From Streptomyces canus 299MFChir4.1 (GTDB lineage Bacteria > Actinomycetota > Actinomycetes > Streptomycetales > Streptomycetaceae): 46,702 nucleotides of DNA. Shown here piece after piece: positions 8,084-15,858 of the stretch. The stretch lies in assembly GCF_000383615.1 (NCBI RefSeq), contig NZ_KB911629.1, positions 1 through 46,702 on the forward strand, given 5' to 3'. The first letter of the stretch is position 1. Every line of letters begins with the position of its first letter. Below the pieces are notes generated by a model. It saw only the letters and a program-made list of their open reading frames with translations, ran no database searches and was not told the origin of the DNA. A program made the translations under genes and the position numbers.

Positions 8084-8893
8084 TCAGCGGCGCGTGTAGT
8101 ACGCCCGCGTCGCCGCGGCGGCCGCAAGTCGTACGGCGGGTCCCACCCTCTCGGCCCGTACCAGACTGGTCGGGCCCGTGATGGACAACGCGGCTGCGAC
8201 CTCGCCCTCCGGACCGAATATCGGGCCCGCGATGCAGCTGACGCCGACCTTCCCCTCCTCATGGTCCAGCGCCCAGCCGCGGTGCGGGATCACCGCCAGC
8301 TCTCGCTTTAGGCCCGTCGCCGTGGTGATCGTACGGGCCGTGCGCGCTTCCATACCCGCCTCGGCAACCGCGTCGATCACTTCGGGAGCCGAGTAGGCGA
8401 GCATCGCCCGTCCCAGCGCGGAACAGTGCGCCGGGACGAATCCGCCGACCTGGGAGAGCATCGGCATCGGGCGATGCCCCGAGATCTGTTCCACCACCAG
8501 CACCTGAGTGCCGTCCAGGACGCCCAGTTGCACTGTCAGCCGGGTGGCGGCGTAGAGATCTTGCAGGAAGGGCAGCACGGTCTCTCGCAGTTGATGCCGC
8601 ACGGGGGCAAGACCCGAGATCTGGAAGAGCCGGTTCCCGATGCGGTAGTTGCTCCCGGGCTTGTCCAGCCAGCCCAGTCTCATCAAGGTCTCGGCCGTGC
8701 GGTGGGTGGTCGATCGAGGCAGCCCGGACCGGCGCACCAGAGCGGTGAGGGAGAGCTCACGATGCTTCCCGTCGAACGCCCCCAGGATCGCGTCCGCTCG
8801 TTCCAGCGCGCCCGACCGCGGCGGCCGGTCATCGGAGCCCGGCTCCGCGTCGGCGCCCGGACCGCTGTCCCAGTCCCGACTGCTGGGACTCAT
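8084..8893 (-). CDS. IclR-family transcriptional regulator
   Basis: About 269 residues. The winged helix-turn-helix lies near residues 28-90 (LSLTALVRRSGLPRSTTHRT), followed by the IclR effector domain with LTVQLGVLDGTQVLVVEQIS, a mid-domain GFVPAHCSALGRAMLA typical of the family, and GVSCIAGPIFGPEGEV. Start ATG 8893 is preferred over GTG 8905 because AAGGAG lies immediately before the GTG, too close for it. IclR proteins respond to small aromatic acids or intermediates. A palindrome just upstream (8915-8932) suggests autoregulation. Confidence 0.85.
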   Translation of the reverse strand: MSPSSRDWDSGPGADAEPGSDDRPPRSGALERADAILGAFDGKHRELSLTALVRRSGLPRSTTHRTAETLMRLGWLDKPGSNYRIGNRLFQISGLAPVRHQLRETVLPFLQDLYAATRLTVQLGVLDGTQVLVVEQISGHRPMPMLSQVGGFVPAHCSALGRAMLAYSAPEVIDAVAEAGMEARTARTITTATGLKRELAVIPHRGWALDHEEGKVGVSCIAGPIFGPEGEVAAALSITGPTSLVRAERVGPAVRLAAAAATRAYYTRR

Positions 8894-8914
8894 TGGCTCT
8901 TCCACTCCTTCACT

Positions 8915-8932
8915 TGGGACACGTTAGTCCCA
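8915..8932. promoter_or_regulatory. putative IclR operator in own promoter
   Basis: TGGGACACGTTAGTCCCA has perfect six-base arms, about 22 bases upstream of the preferred IclR start. It shares GTCCCACTCA with the palindrome at 10918-10932. Confidence 0.5.
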
Positions 8933-9025
8933 CTCATCACCAACTGATCGCGGGTGAAACGTCGTTACCTGGCCGCTGCCGTGACCGTTCGGCTCCGGTG
9001 ACCTGTGGCGGTCGGCTGTGAGACG

Positions 9026-9062
9026 GCCTGCCGAGCCCCCTGTGGCCGGGGACTCGGCAGGC
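9026..9062 (-). terminator. hairpin terminator after ABM gene
   Basis: GCCTGCCGAG pairs perfectly with CTCGGCAGGC, extended inside by CCCC/GGGG. It starts 11 bases past the stop of the minus-strand monooxygenase gene. It is very stable and has no T tract. Confidence 0.65.
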
Positions 9063-9072
9063 GACGACGAGC

Positions 9073-9387
9073 TCAGGACCGAAGACCCTCGCTGCCACGC
9101 TCGATGACCACGCTGTTTGTGATGACCGGCGGACCGACGAAGATGGTCCCTACGCGGCCGGCCACCGCTTCCTTCCCCGACGGTCCGTCGATGTGGGCCT
9201 TCAGGGCTTCCTCGTCGGTGAACGTGTCGAAGATTCCGTAGGTTTCATCGTCTATCTTGACGGCGAAGAAGCTGGTTGTCCCTGGCTCCGAATCAAGGAC
9301 TTCTCGCGAGAAGGCGAAGAACTTCTCGGCGGCTTCCTGCTGACCGGGCAGTACCTTGAGGGTCGCCCAAATGGCAAGTTCCGGCAT
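9073..9387 (-). CDS. antibiotic biosynthesis monooxygenase (ABM)-domain protein
   Basis: 104 residues forming one ABM/YgiN-type ferredoxin-like fold: ELAIWATLKVLPGQQEAAEK, FFAFSREVLDSEPGTTSFFA and YGIFDTFTDEEALKAHIDG, with the characteristic F-A-x-H block. These small dimeric, cofactor-free enzymes oxidise quinols or anthrones. Start ATG 9387 has AGGAG seven bases upstream. It is monocistronic, with its own terminator. The substrate is unknown; an electron-rich hydroxyaromatic is inferred from the neighbours. Confidence 0.85.
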   Translation of the reverse strand: MPELAIWATLKVLPGQQEAAEKFFAFSREVLDSEPGTTSFFAVKIDDETYGIFDTFTDEEALKAHIDGPSGKEAVAGRVGTIFVGPPVITNSVVIERGSEGLRS

Positions 9388-9439
9388 TTCATCTCCTGTT
9401 TCGTCGAATGCATTACTGTGCGGAGGGGTCCTGCGTAGG

Positions 9440-9865
9440 GGGTGCCTCTATGTCTTTCGTCAAGCGAGGCGTGGGGGTCGGGGGGCTTAGAAGGTGCCGT
9501 CGCGGACCATCGCGAACAGCGCGTTGGCAGGCCGGGCGGAGGAGGGCCCCGGGGGGTGGGTCTTTCCTCGGGCCCGGCGTCGGTCGTAGGAGGTGCGGGG
9601 GGCGGGATCGTGCAGCGCGGCGAACGTGGACGGGAACAGTGCGCGTTCGAGCTGCCGGGTGCCGCCCCTGGGTGCGTGTTCGCCGCGGATCGAGGTTCCC
9701 GAGGACTTCGTGGTCGGGGAAAGGCCGGCGTAAGAGGCCAGGTGGGCGGCGGTGGGGGAAGCCGGTGCCGTCGCCGACGGTGACCAGCGAGGTGGCGGCG
9801 GTCCTGACCGCGATCCCCGGCGTCAAGGTGAGGGCTTCGACTGGTGCTTGCGGTGCCACCGGAAG
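9440..9865 (-). pseudogene. IS110-family transposase, C-terminal remnant
   Basis: The minus strand reads ALTLTPGIAVRTAATSLVTV and GDGTGFP, then in the next frame AAHLASYAGLSPTTKSSGTS, IRGEHAPRGGTRQLERALFP and SAFAALHDPA-like text, with another shift near 9540 before LFAMVRDGTFYEPP. This is the helix-hairpin-helix plus C-terminal (transposase_20) domain of IS110. It abuts the stop of the tandem ABM gene. At least two frameshifts are present. Confidence 0.7.
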
Positions 9866-10612
9866 TCAACGGGAAGCGGTGACGACCGCCGCGACCTCGA
9901 AGAAGCGCGGCCGGAACGTCGCTACGCCGATCCAGTACTCGTCGCCCTGGGCGAAACTCGGACGGGCGAGGAGATTTTCGAACTCCCCGAAGCCTGACCA
10001 GAGTCCAAGGTTGATCACGCGCCGCCCGTCGAGACTGCGGTGGAAATTGATCGTGGTCAGTCCCGGGACTCCCATGGAGGTCGGGGCATGTTCACGGGCC
10101 AGTTCGAGCAGGTGCTCCTGCTTGTCGGGCTCCACGGTGAATACCCCGAAGTGGGCATGCGGAGTGGCCTTGAGCGATGCCTCGCTCAGGTCGTCAGGCG
10201 CGGTGAAGTCCACGCCGAAGGTACGGGAGTCGATACGGTCCAGTCCCTGCACCGCCGGAGCGAGGGACCATTCCGCCGGCACCTCGACGGGGGCGTCCGC
10301 CTGCGGGGTCCACTGGCTGTACAGCACCAACTCACCACTCTGGCCTACCAGGAGCAGCCCGGCGACAAATCCGGTGGTCGCGCTCAGCTCATTCCGCAGA
10401 TAGGCGACAGCGCTCTCGATCTGGGCCTCGGACACGCGCTCATCGGTGCGCGCTGTTGAAGGCTTGCCCAGTGGCTGTTCCGCACCGGTGCCGTCTTTCG
10501 CGGACGCGGCAGCCTGCTGGGTTCCAGGGATACTGAACTGCTCGATGGCTGTGACGACGTCAGATCCGGCCCGAACACGCAGGATTTCGTCGTCCGTTGG
10601 AGTCTCAGGCAT
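9866..10612 (-). CDS. tandem ABM-domain protein (double antibiotic-monooxygenase fold)
   Basis: 248 residues with two diverged ABM-like repeats. The first covers about residues 10-110 (ILRVRAGSDVVTAIEQF, then QIESAVAYLRNELSATTGFV and LVLYSQWTPQ). The second covers about 140-240 (HFGVFTVEPDKQEHLLELAR, GLTTINFHRSLDGRRVINLG, WSGFGEFENLL). A linker with Ala/Gly/Gln sits inside the first repeat. GGAGGAG nine bases before ATG 10612 fixes the start. Double-ABM proteins occur in aromatic polyketide pathways. Here it may oxidise a polycyclic phenol, but this is inference. Confidence 0.7.
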   Translation of the reverse strand: MPETPTDDEILRVRAGSDVVTAIEQFSIPGTQQAAASAKDGTGAEQPLGKPSTARTDERVSEAQIESAVAYLRNELSATTGFVAGLLLVGQSGELVLYSQWTPQADAPVEVPAEWSLAPAVQGLDRIDSRTFGVDFTAPDDLSEASLKATPHAHFGVFTVEPDKQEHLLELAREHAPTSMGVPGLTTINFHRSLDGRRVINLGLWSGFGEFENLLARPSFAQGDEYWIGVATFRPRFFEVAAVVTASR

Positions 10613-10917
10613 GTAAGCTCCTCCATTTTATTGGCTCTGGCTGTGCGGTGGCCATGTACATGAAGCCGCCGCTTGCGCCGACGCTCCGGCAGGCTCTGCG
10701 CCCCCTGCTTCGGCGAACTCGCCGGACAGGGGCTTCGCGGTGTGCGCCTACCGCTGTCCGTATGACGACCGGGGCCGCCACGTCACGCTCGGGGTGAGGC
10801 GCGGCCCTGACGTCGCCGAGGGTGGCCGCATGGCCGATGCGGCTTCCCCTGTCGGCGCGGCTGTCCTGTCCCGCTGCGACAAGCGTTGCTGCCTGAACAT
10901 CCGAAGCCAAGCGGATG

Positions 10918-10932
10918 TCCCACTCAGTGGGA
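10918..10932. promoter_or_regulatory. putative IclR operator upstream of tandem ABM gene
   Basis: TCCCACTCAGTGGGA is a perfect palindrome apart from the central base. It lies in the 435-base gap (10613-11047) between the tandem ABM gene and the extradiol dioxygenase. It shares GTCCCACTCA with the site in front of the IclR gene. The rest of this gap holds no recognisable gene. Confidence 0.45.
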
Positions 10933-11047
10933 TTCCGGCTTCTCTGATGAGCCCTTGGCGGCTTTGGGGCACGGCGCGTCTCCGGGATCGAAGAGCAGGC
11001 CGGGACCGTCAATCACGCGGGAGCGGGCTGAGCGGGCAAGGGAGCCT

Positions 11048-11962
11048 TCAGGAATCCTTCGGCTCCTGGTTGATGATGAAGTCGGCCGGCATCTCGGGGC
11101 TCCAGACGGCGGGCGGGCAGTCCCAGTCGCCTGCCTTCCAGGCATCCGTGATGCAGTCCATGTCGCTGGAGTACTCGATCCAACTGCCCCACGGATCCTG
11201 GATGTAGTGGAAGAAATTGGAGCCGAGGGTGTGTCGACCCAGTCCCCAGCCGTGGCTGTGACCGGCGGCGGCCATCGTCTGCGCGCCCATCGCGATCTGG
11301 TCGATGTCGGCGACCTCCCAGCTGGAGTGGTGCAGGCCGGGGTGGGTCGCGGGCACGAAACCGAAGACGTGGTGGTCACCCGGCCCGGAGTTCATGAACG
11401 TCGCCATGCCCCTGATGCGATCGGAGGCTCGGAGCCCCAGCGTGCGGGTGTAGTACGCCTCGGACGCGTCCAGGTCCGTACTGAAGATCAGCATGTGGCC
11501 GAGCCGCCGGGGACGGGGCTCCTCAGCCGCGGTGAGCCAGCGTGCATGGTCGACGCGGCGGATCTGGCCGCCGAAGTTGGTCTCGTGGGCCTCCGCGGTC
11601 GCGAAGTCCCGCCAGGCGCCGAGTGGTTCGTCGCGCAGATTCAGCAGGTTGCCCTCGTGGTCGCGGAACCACAGGCCCCCGGGGAGCTGAGCCGGAGCGT
11701 CGAGCAGTCGTACGCCGAGACCCTCAAGATGACGCTGCCAGTCGGGCAGTGAACCCGGCTCCACGGCGAACGCCACGTGGTGCAGTTGCTTGACCGGGCC
11801 CTCCAGCAGGACCGCCTGGTCCTGTTCCCGGCCGTCGCAGCGGACCACCACGGTGTTGTCCCGCTCAGTGGTCCGTAGTCCGAATGTGTCGTAGAAACCC
11901 TGTCCCGTGTCCAGGGAGGGAACCTGGAGTCCGTAGTGCAACAGACCGATGACACGCAGCAT
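11048..11962 (-). CDS. extradiol ring-cleavage dioxygenase (two-domain VOC type)
   Basis: 304 residues, two vicinal-oxygen-chelate domains as in BphC/catechol 2,3-dioxygenases. The C-terminal domain carries the Fe(II) ligands: H156 (RLGHMLIFSTD), H212 (LHHSSWEV) and E263 (SWIEYSSD), plus the second-sphere region GHSHGWGLGRH near 235-244. It should open a catechol-type ring next to its hydroxyls (meta cleavage). Start ATG 11962 has GAGGAG seven bases upstream, preferred over the longer 11992 start. It is divergent from the FAH-family gene, with two operator-like sites between. Confidence 0.85.
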   Translation of the reverse strand: MLRVIGLLHYGLQVPSLDTGQGFYDTFGLRTTERDNTVVVRCDGREQDQAVLLEGPVKQLHHVAFAVEPGSLPDWQRHLEGLGVRLLDAPAQLPGGLWFRDHEGNLLNLRDEPLGAWRDFATAEAHETNFGGQIRRVDHARWLTAAEEPRPRRLGHMLIFSTDLDASEAYYTRTLGLRASDRIRGMATFMNSGPGDHHVFGFVPATHPGLHHSSWEVADIDQIAMGAQTMAAAGHSHGWGLGRHTLGSNFFHYIQDPWGSWIEYSSDMDCITDAWKAGDWDCPPAVWSPEMPADFIINQEPKDS

Positions 11963-12013
11963 GGCTATCTCCTCATAGTTCCGGTGAGTCATGATCTGAC
12001 ACTCACCAAGCCT

Positions 12014-12029
12014 TAAGTGTATGCACCTC
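12014..12029. promoter_or_regulatory. putative GntR operator, site 3
   Basis: TAAGTGTATGCACCTC, about 50 bases upstream of the extradiol dioxygenase start in the divergent promoter region 11963-12211. Confidence 0.5.
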
Positions 12030-12143
12030 TTCGGGTAGGGTCCAGCCGTTTCGTGAGGGTCTTCTCAGGATCCTCGCCGGAGATCACGCTATGGACCTAC
12101 GCCATCACACTCACCTCTGCGCGAGGTTCACCCTTCCCGTCGC

Positions 12144-12159
12144 AATGTGTATGCACTAT
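12144..12159. promoter_or_regulatory. putative GntR operator, site 4
   Basis: AATGTGTATGCACTAT, about 52 bases upstream of the FAH-family gene. With site 3 it places one copy near each divergent promoter. Confidence 0.55.
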
Positions 12160-12211
12160 GGTTTGGATGTTGGTCATGCCATCTCACATAAACCGTCGCT
12201 GGAGAGAAGCC

Positions 12212-13114
12212 ATGCAGTCACCTGACTGGTCGTTGGTGCAGTACCGAACCGGAGACTCCGACAAGATCGCCGTTGGCGCCCTGATCGGCGGGAACATCGT
12301 CGAGGGCCCTCCCGAGACCGCCGGTGTGACGCTGCTGGAGGCGCTGCGCCGCTGGGACGACGTGGCGTCCGGGTTGCGAGCCTGGACGCCATCGGCCTCC
12401 ACCATTGCTGACGCCCGGCTCGTACCTCCCCTGACCTACCCGGGCAAGGTGATGTGCGCCGGCGCCAACTACTGGGACCACATCGCTGAAATGGGCATCG
12501 AGCGCCCTGGTGTGCTGGGCGAACCGTTCTTCTTCCTCAAGCCGCCGACCACGACGGTCACTGGCCCCGGCGATCAGGTGCCGCTGCCCACGTACGCCGG
12601 CGCGCGGGTGGACTGGGAGGCGGAGCTGGCGGTCGTCATCGGCAGGCCGGGCCGCGACATCTCCCCCGAGCGGGCGCTCGACCATGTGGCCGGGTATCTC
12701 GCGGCCAACGACATCTCCGCCCGGGACCGGTTGAAGTCGGCGCTGCCCGTCGCGGAACCGTTCGCCTTCGACTGGCTGGGCCACAAGGGGCAGGACGGTT
12801 TCTGCCCGCTCGGCCCCGGGCTCGTGCCCAGCTGGCAGGTGCCCGACCCGCAGAACCTTCTGATCCGGCTCAGCGTCAACGGGGTGGTGAAGCAGGACTC
12901 CTCCACCGCGCAGATGATGGTGCCCATCCCGGAGGTCATCGCAGCCGCGAGCCGCGTCTCCCGGCTGGAGCCCGGCGACGTCATCCTCACCGGCACGCCG
13001 GCGGGGTGCGGTACGCCGCGCGGTGAGTACCTCAGCGCCGGGGACGAGATCGTCGTGGAGATCGAGCGGATCGGCCGCCTGCACAACACGGTGGTGACCG
13101 CGGCAGCGGCCTGA
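12212..13114 (+). CDS. fumarylacetoacetate hydrolase (FAH)-family enzyme
   Basis: 300 residues. The C-terminal FAH fold begins at YPGKVMCAGANYWDHIAEMG. Metal-binding acidic residues lie in GARVDWEAELAVVIG, and the family end motif is DVILTGTPAGCG followed by GDEIVVEIERIG. Family members hydrolyse C-C bonds of acylpyruvates or act as hydratases/isomerases of 2-oxo-hexadienoates after ring cleavage. Start ATG 12212 follows GGAGAG; upstream in-frame starts at 12017 and 12176 would run through the operator region. Its position opposite the ring-cleavage enzyme suggests processing of the ring-fission product. Confidence 0.85.
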   Translation: MQSPDWSLVQYRTGDSDKIAVGALIGGNIVEGPPETAGVTLLEALRRWDDVASGLRAWTPSASTIADARLVPPLTYPGKVMCAGANYWDHIAEMGIERPGVLGEPFFFLKPPTTTVTGPGDQVPLPTYAGARVDWEAELAVVIGRPGRDISPERALDHVAGYLAANDISARDRLKSALPVAEPFAFDWLGHKGQDGFCPLGPGLVPSWQVPDPQNLLIRLSVNGVVKQDSSTAQMMVPIPEVIAAASRVSRLEPGDVILTGTPAGCGTPRGEYLSAGDEIVVEIERIGRLHNTVVTAAAA

Positions 13115-13125
13115 TGTGACACACC

Positions 13126-13187
13126 GTGGCTCCCCGGACGTCCCCGGGGCCTGCGGTCGCTCGCGCTCCCCAGAGCCACCGGGGACG
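13126..13187 (+). terminator. inverted-repeat cluster after FAH gene
   Basis: GTGGCTC (13126-13132) pairs with GAGCCAC (13173-13179), and CGTCCCCGG (13139-13147) with CCGGGGACG (13179-13187). These give alternative GC-rich hairpins 12-70 bases after the stop. The remainder of the gap to 13363 shows no gene. Confidence 0.4.
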
Positions 13188-13363
13188 TGGGCGGTCTTGG
13201 ACCCAGCGCCCCGGCGGGCACACACCCGCGGCCCGCCCGCCCCGACCGGCGTCCGCCGAGCCGAGGTGCCAGCGGCGGCCGTCTGTGGGCCTCGGTCCGT
13301 CCTCCCTGAGCCGCCGTCAGGGACGTGAGCCGCAGCAGCGATGCCCGGCTCCGTCCGCCGTCG

Positions 13364-14167
13364 TCAGGCCGGTCCGCCGCCGGCGATCCTGAGCGCTGAG
13401 CGTGTGGTGGCGGGTTCGTACTCCGGTGCGACATCGGCCATGACACTCAGCGCCGTACGCGCCAGGTGAAGGGCGACCACTCGGGCGGCCTGGGCCTCGT
13501 CGTTCGTCTTCAGAGCGGCCAGCAGCGCTTCGTGCTCCTGCTGAGCCCGGGCGCGGGATCCCGGGACGCCCAGCTGGGCCAGCCGGACATAGCGGTCACT
13601 GTGCTCGGCGAGCGAGGAGAGCGAGCGCTGCAACTGCGCTCCCACGGCCTGGGTGGTCACGCGGTGGAACTCATGGTGCGCGGCGTACCACTCGTCCGGC
13701 TTCTCCTCGTCGTCGGCGACGGCTTTCATGCGCTCCAGCAGTTCGCTCATGCGGTCGAGGTCGGCGCCCGTGAGCCTCTTCGCCGTCGTCGTCACGGCCA
13801 GGGTCTCCAACATGATGCGGGCCCCGTAGACACTGTCCAGGTCCTCAGGGTCTACCGCGCGTACCCGGGCCCGCTGGTCGGGACGGGCATCGATGAGACC
13901 CTCCTCCTGCAGGAGCCGGAACGCCTCACGCATCGGAGTGCGGCTGACCCCCAGCCTGCGGGCCATCTCCGCCTGGAGCAGCACCGAGCCCGGCGCCAGT
14001 TCGCCCCGGAGGATCATCGCCCGCAGCCGGCCGTGTACGTCGAGAGCCATCCGGCGTCCGGTCGCGGCCGCCCCGTGGTTCGCACCGGGTGGGAGGGTGC
14101 CGTCAACCACACTCACGGGCCCGCCCGGTTCCGGCTCTGTCGACGATGCGTCGGTGTCCCTGCTCAC
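13364..14167 (-). CDS. GntR-family regulator, FCD (FadR) subgroup
   Basis: About 267 residues from GTG 14167. The winged helix domain (RGELAPGSVLLQAEMARRLG, VSRTPMREAFRLLQEEGLI) is followed by an all-helical FCD effector domain with the metal/ligand-binding pattern D-x3-R...H (ARIMLETLAV, AAHHEFHRVTTQA) and a final His-rich helix (ARVVALHLARTAL). FCD regulators sense organic acids and usually repress catabolic operons. A longer TTG start at 14197 would overlap the operator-like site 14185-14200, so the shorter start is preferred. It is the likely controller of the repeated palindromes across this locus. Confidence 0.85.
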   Translation of the reverse strand: MSRDTDASSTEPEPGGPVSVVDGTLPPGANHGAAATGRRMALDVHGRLRAMILRGELAPGSVLLQAEMARRLGVSRTPMREAFRLLQEEGLIDARPDQRARVRAVDPEDLDSVYGARIMLETLAVTTTAKRLTGADLDRMSELLERMKAVADDEEKPDEWYAAHHEFHRVTTQAVGAQLQRSLSSLAEHSDRYVRLAQLGVPGSRARAQQEHEALLAALKTNDEAQAARVVALHLARTALSVMADVAPEYEPATTRSALRIAGGGPA

Positions 14168-14184
14168 GGTGGAATTGTACCCGT

Positions 14185-14200
14185 CAAGTGTATTCAATAC
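14185..14200. promoter_or_regulatory. putative GntR operator, site 5 (autoregulation)
   Basis: CAAGTGTATTCAATAC, less symmetrical than the others, sits 18-33 bases upstream of the preferred GntR start, where it would block transcription or initiation of the regulator itself. Confidence 0.4.
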
Positions 14201-14284
14201 GGACGTGAAGAAACCCGGAGCCTGTACGGGTCGGTCGGCGGGGCGGCATGTACCCCGCGCTGTAGGCCGACTGCGGTTCTGTGT

Positions 14285-14980
14285 TCACTTCTCGATGCCG
14301 CCAACGCGCCGGAGGTGTTCCCACAGCCGCTCCAGCAGCGGCGGGGCGTCCTGACGCCAAGCCTCGGTCTCCTCAAGGCTCAGCGGCGTCACGTCACCGG
14401 CCCCGTGTACCGCGAGATGCGTCCGGCACACGGCCTCCAGGAGCCACATGCGGGTCACGGCGAGCCCCGGAGTGGATCCGGTGGCGAGCGCCCCGTTGCC
14501 GCGCAGCACCAGCGCGTCGGACCCGCCGAGCGTGCGGGCGGCCCGCTCCGCACGCTCGGCGGAGCGCAGCAGCCGGGCGTCGCCGTGTACCGGGACCGAG
14601 GCTCCCAGCCAGGCGGCCTGGCCGTGCAGCGGAGCGATCCGGTCGGTGACGGCACCGGCGGCGAGCGCCGCTGGGGGCTGTGCCCGGACGATCGCCGAGA
14701 CGTCGGGCCGGGCCCGATACACCACCAGGTGCGCCCACGCCTCCGCGGGCGCCCCGGCGGGCAGCGCGTCCGCCGCCAGGGACATCTCGACGAGCTCGTC
14801 GGCGCGGACCAGCTCCAGTTCCTTCGGCGGTGTGATGACCACCCGCCCGCCCCGGCGCATCGACACGTGTCCGAACGCCGTGACCAGGCCGAGGCCGGCC
14901 AGCACATGAGCGGCCTCGACCAGTGCGCCGGCCACCGGGACGTCGCAGGTCGACGTGGCTCCCCGTTCCCGCGCCGTCAT
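14285..14980 (-). CDS. class II aldolase/adducin-fold protein lacking the zinc His ligands
   Basis: 231 residues with the class II aldolase fold: LVTAFGHVSMR near 32-42, RVVITPP, then AEAWAHLVVYRARPDVSAIV (80-98) and ALVLRGNGALATG (156-168). In metal-dependent members the zinc is held by HxH after the RPD motif and by His in N-H-G. Here these positions read R99-A-Q101 and G-N162-G, so all three His are absent, although E80 is kept. The family includes aldolases and aromatic decarboxylases. A metal-free or changed chemistry is possible. The ATG overlaps the stop of the upstream dioxygenase by four bases. Confidence 0.75.
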   Translation of the reverse strand: MTARERGATSTCDVPVAGALVEAAHVLAGLGLVTAFGHVSMRRGGRVVITPPKELELVRADELVEMSLAADALPAGAPAEAWAHLVVYRARPDVSAIVRAQPPAALAAGAVTDRIAPLHGQAAWLGASVPVHGDARLLRSAERAERAARTLGGSDALVLRGNGALATGSTPGLAVTRMWLLEAVCRTHLAVHGAGDVTPLSLEETEAWRQDAPPLLERLWEHLRRVGGIEK

Positions 14981-15858
14981 GACGAGGGGAGCTGCGGCTG
15001 GGTGGAAGGCCGGGACACCGGGCCCTGCCACATGTCGAGGGAGGCGGGCAGGGCTGCGTCGAAGGTCCGGGTCACCCAGGTGGCCTCGTCGATCGGCAGG
15101 CCGCCGGTGGCGTACTCGTACGTGATGCCTTCGGGGCCGCGGAAGTAGAGGAACACCGAACCGGACGTGGGGTGTTTGCCAGGCCCCATCACGATATCGA
15201 CCGCGTTGGCGCGCAGGAAGTTCCAGTTGCGGAAGAGGTCGTCGAGCGTGGCGGTCTGGAAGTTGATGTGGCACAGTCCCGGGCCGTCACCGCGGAACAC
15301 CGCCAGCTTGTGGTGGACCCGGTCGATGCGCATGAGGCAGGCGCTTTCGCCGATCCAGTCCGAGACGCGCGCGTTGAACGTGGTGGACCAGAAGCGGTGG
15401 GCCTCGCGGACGTCGGGCGCGTCGAAGCAGATGTGTCCGAACTCGCTGATCCCGGACGACGGGCGGGCCAGCCGGACCGGCTCAGCCATCGTCTCCTGGC
15501 CCGTCACCAGTTCGACCCGGTTGCCGAAGGGGTCGTCGAACGCGATGAACTCGGTGACGTGCCGTGAGCGGGCCGCCTCGCGGCCGCCGCGGGTCACCCG
15601 GATGCCGCGCTGCTCCAACTCGGTTTCCGCAGAAGTGAGTTCGTCCTCGCCGACCAGGGTGAAGGCGGAGGCGATCACCCCCGAACGCCCCTCGACCAGG
15701 GCCAGGCAGTGATGCCGCTGATCGGCCCGCAGGTGCGCGACGCCGGGCTCCTCGGTGCCGACCTGCTGCAGGCCGACGATCTCGGTCGCGAAGCGCGTCG
15801 CCTTCTCAAGGTCCGCGGCTCCGGACCGAACGTACGCGATGTCGGTGAGCGTGATCAT
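14977..15858 (-). CDS. second extradiol (VOC) ring-cleavage dioxygenase
   Basis: 293 residues with two VOC domains. Predicted Fe(II) ligands are H142 (EFGHICFDAPD), H197 (LCHINFQT) and E248 (ITYEYATGG). It is clearly diverged from the dioxygenase at 11048-11962, so the two probably act on different substrates or steps. It is translationally coupled through ATGA overlaps both upstream (oxidoreductase, 15855-15858) and downstream (aldolase-like, 14977-14980). This implies near-equal amounts of the three proteins. The C-terminal 20 residues are Pro/Ser-rich. Confidence 0.85.
   Translation of the reverse strand: MITLTDIAYVRSGAADLEKATRFATEIVGLQQVGTEEPGVAHLRADQRHHCLALVEGRSGVIASAFTLVGEDELTSAETELEQRGIRVTRGGREAARSRHVTEFIAFDDPFGNRVELVTGQETMAEPVRLARPSSGISEFGHICFDAPDVREAHRFWSTTFNARVSDWIGESACLMRIDRVHHKLAVFRGDGPGLCHINFQTATLDDLFRNWNFLRANAVDIVMGPGKHPTSGSVFLYFRGPEGITYEYATGGLPIDEATWVTRTFDAALPASLDMWQGPVSRPSTQPQLPSS

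Noticed and set aside
13466..15148. 560-codon plus-strand open frame
   Set aside because: Antisense to the GntR and aldolase-like genes. It is a high-GC shadow without a ribosome site or recognisable domain.
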